A DNA stretch of 60,141 nt from Adlercreutzia equolifaciens (GTDB lineage: Bacteria > Actinomycetota > Coriobacteriia > Coriobacteriales > Eggerthellaceae): the NCBI RefSeq assembly GCF_029076695.1, contig NZ_JARFIK010000003.1:1-60141 (forward strand), in the 5' to 3' direction. A model generated the notes under the pieces. That model worked only from the letters and a program-made list of their open reading frames with translations, had not been told where the DNA came from and made no database searches. The position numbers and the translations under genes were made by a program. Positions 59,367 through 60,141 of this stretch are shown here, in pieces. The stretch's first letter is position 1. The number at the start of each line of letters is the position of its first letter.

Positions 59367-60141
59367 ATGGCAAAGATCGTTAGCTCTTGGAACGACTGGG
59401 ATCCGCTGAAGCGCGTCATCGTCGGCCGCTGCGACAACTCCGTCATCCCGCCGGAGGAGCCCGCCACCTCCGAGAAGGTGCCCGTCGACTCCGCTATGCG
59501 CGGCATGTGGGGCCCCCGTCCCCTTGAGACCGTCGAGCGCGGCAACGAGTGCCTCGAGAACCTCGTGAAGATCCTCGAGGACCGTGGCGTCGTCGTCGAC
59601 CGCCCCACGCCCCTGCAGTGGAACCAGGCCATCGGTACGCCCGACTTCCGCAACGACTCCATGATGACCTGCATGCCCCCGCGCGACATCCTGCTCACCA
59701 TCGGCAACGAGATCATGGCCGCCGCCAACTCCTTCCGCTGCCGTTACTTTGAGTACCTGGCCTACTGGGACCTCATGGAGATGTACTTCGAGCAGGACCC
59801 GGACTTCAAGTGGACCCAGGCCCCCCGCCCGCGCCTGACGGACAAGTCCTACAAGCACAACTACTACGATGAGAAGATCACCCTCGAGGAGCGCCTGGTG
59901 CGCACCGCCAACAAGGACTTCGTGACCACCGAGGTGGAGCCCATGTGGGACGCCGCCGACGTGATGCGCATGGGCAAGGACCTGTTCATCCAGCACGGCC
60001 TGACCACCAACCGTGCCGCCATGGACTGGTTCCAGCGCTACTACCCCGAGTACCGCGTGCACGCCGTGAACTTCCCCGGCGACCCGTACCCGATCCACAT
60101 CGACGCCACCTTCGTGCCGCTGCGCCCCGGCCTGATCATCA
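59367..60141 (+). CDS. Glycine amidinotransferase-like enzyme, 3' part outside the window
   Basis: The 258 visible residues align with the AGAT (GATM) family throughout: SSWNDWDPLKRVIVGR at the start, MPPRDILLTIGNEI, FRCRYFEYLAY, KDFVTTEVEPMWDAAD and YPIHIDATF. Catalytic Asp195 and His244 correspond to human Asp254 and His303, with the same 59-residue offset for both. The nucleophilic Cys should be near residue 348, beyond the window. The family transfers an amidino group between arginine and an amine (glycine in AGAT). ATG at 59367 follows AAAGGA. Streptomycin- or toxin-pathway amidinotransferases are alternatives, but no such cluster is visible; next to arcABC an arginine/ornithine role is likely. 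Confidence 0.88.
   Translation, partial: MAKIVSSWNDWDPLKRVIVGRCDNSVIPPEEPATSEKVPVDSAMRGMWGPRPLETVERGNECLENLVKILEDRGVVVDRPTPLQWNQAIGTPDFRNDSMMTCMPPRDILLTIGNEIMAAANSFRCRYFEYLAYWDLMEMYFEQDPDFKWTQAPRPRLTDKSYKHNYYDEKITLEERLVRTANKDFVTTEVEPMWDAADVMRMGKDLFIQHGLTTNRAAMDWFQRYYPEYRVHAVNFPGDPYPIHIDATFVPLRPGLII

Noticed and set aside
59164-59409. 81-codon plus-strand frame before the amidinotransferase gene
   Set aside because: It covers the promoter and leader, is AT-rich, lacks a ribosome binding site and overlaps the true gene start out of frame.

Overview
The window looks like a chromosomal segment of a GC-rich anaerobic actinobacterium of the class Coriobacteriia, most likely family Eggerthellaceae (the Eggerthella/Gordonibacter/Adlercreutzia group). 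This is inferred from gene content: an actinobacterial-type integration host factor (mIHF), DMSO-reductase-type respiratory genes, LuxR regulators fused to multi-pass membrane domains, an arginine deiminase operon and 2-hydroxyacyl-CoA dehydratase activase genes. The genus cannot be fixed from the sequence alone. No prophage, insertion sequence, CRISPR array or tRNA gene was recognised.

Layout. 1-7.3 kb: the 3' part of a 5S rRNA gene, a HEAT-like protein, aconitase, a long palindromic repeat, aspartyl-tRNA synthetase, and a membrane-anchored serine hydrolase of beta-lactamase fold on the minus strand. 7.5-11.8 kb: housekeeping block SRP RNA-dedA-dnaX-ybaB-recR. 11.8-14.7 kb: a membrane LuxR regulator divergent from a YfcC-type carrier, whose leader may hold a Shine-Dalgarno switch. 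14.8-15.7 kb: about 1 kb without genes, with a cluster of degenerate ~50-bp repeats in both orientations. 15.7-18.4 kb: a repeat-containing membrane protein, methionine aminopeptidase with a SEC-C motif, and a TetR regulator. 18.7-22.1 kb: EamA transporter, creatininase and an MHS-family transporter. 22.5-29.5 kb: MFS, RidA, several membrane proteins and a J-domain protein with a cysteine-rich tail. 29.6-32.8 kb: a three-gene acyl-CoA dehydratase activase-type operon. 32.9-39.5 kb: a dmsA-dmsB-dmsB-dmsC operon divergent from a LuxR regulator with an MFS-like sensor. 39.7-42.7 kb: an MFS-CBS fusion and a RelB/PIN toxin-antitoxin pair. 42.7-48.2 kb: htpG behind a CIRCE operator, an SPOUT methyltransferase, mIHF and mazG. 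48.2-53 kb: an accessory stretch bounded by related dispersed repeats, with a DUF285 surface protein, a hypothetical gene and a DUF4143 ATPase. 53-60.1 kb: an amidohydrolase, then arcA-arcB-arcC and, at the right edge, a truncated glycine-amidinotransferase-like gene.

How the genes may work together. The most interesting theme is guanidino-compound metabolism. The arc operon turns arginine into ornithine, ammonia, CO2 and ATP. The adjacent amidinotransferase could move an amidino group from a guanidino donor onto ornithine, regenerating arginine for arcA. The creatininase locus 39 kb away keeps every active-site residue I remember from the Pseudomonas enzyme and could supply creatine. A sequence motif shared by the apparent promoters of arcA and the amidinotransferase suggests co-regulation. 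The link from creatinine to the arc pathway is a hypothesis, not something the sequence proves. The second theme is respiration and energy metabolism under membrane-bound LuxR regulators.
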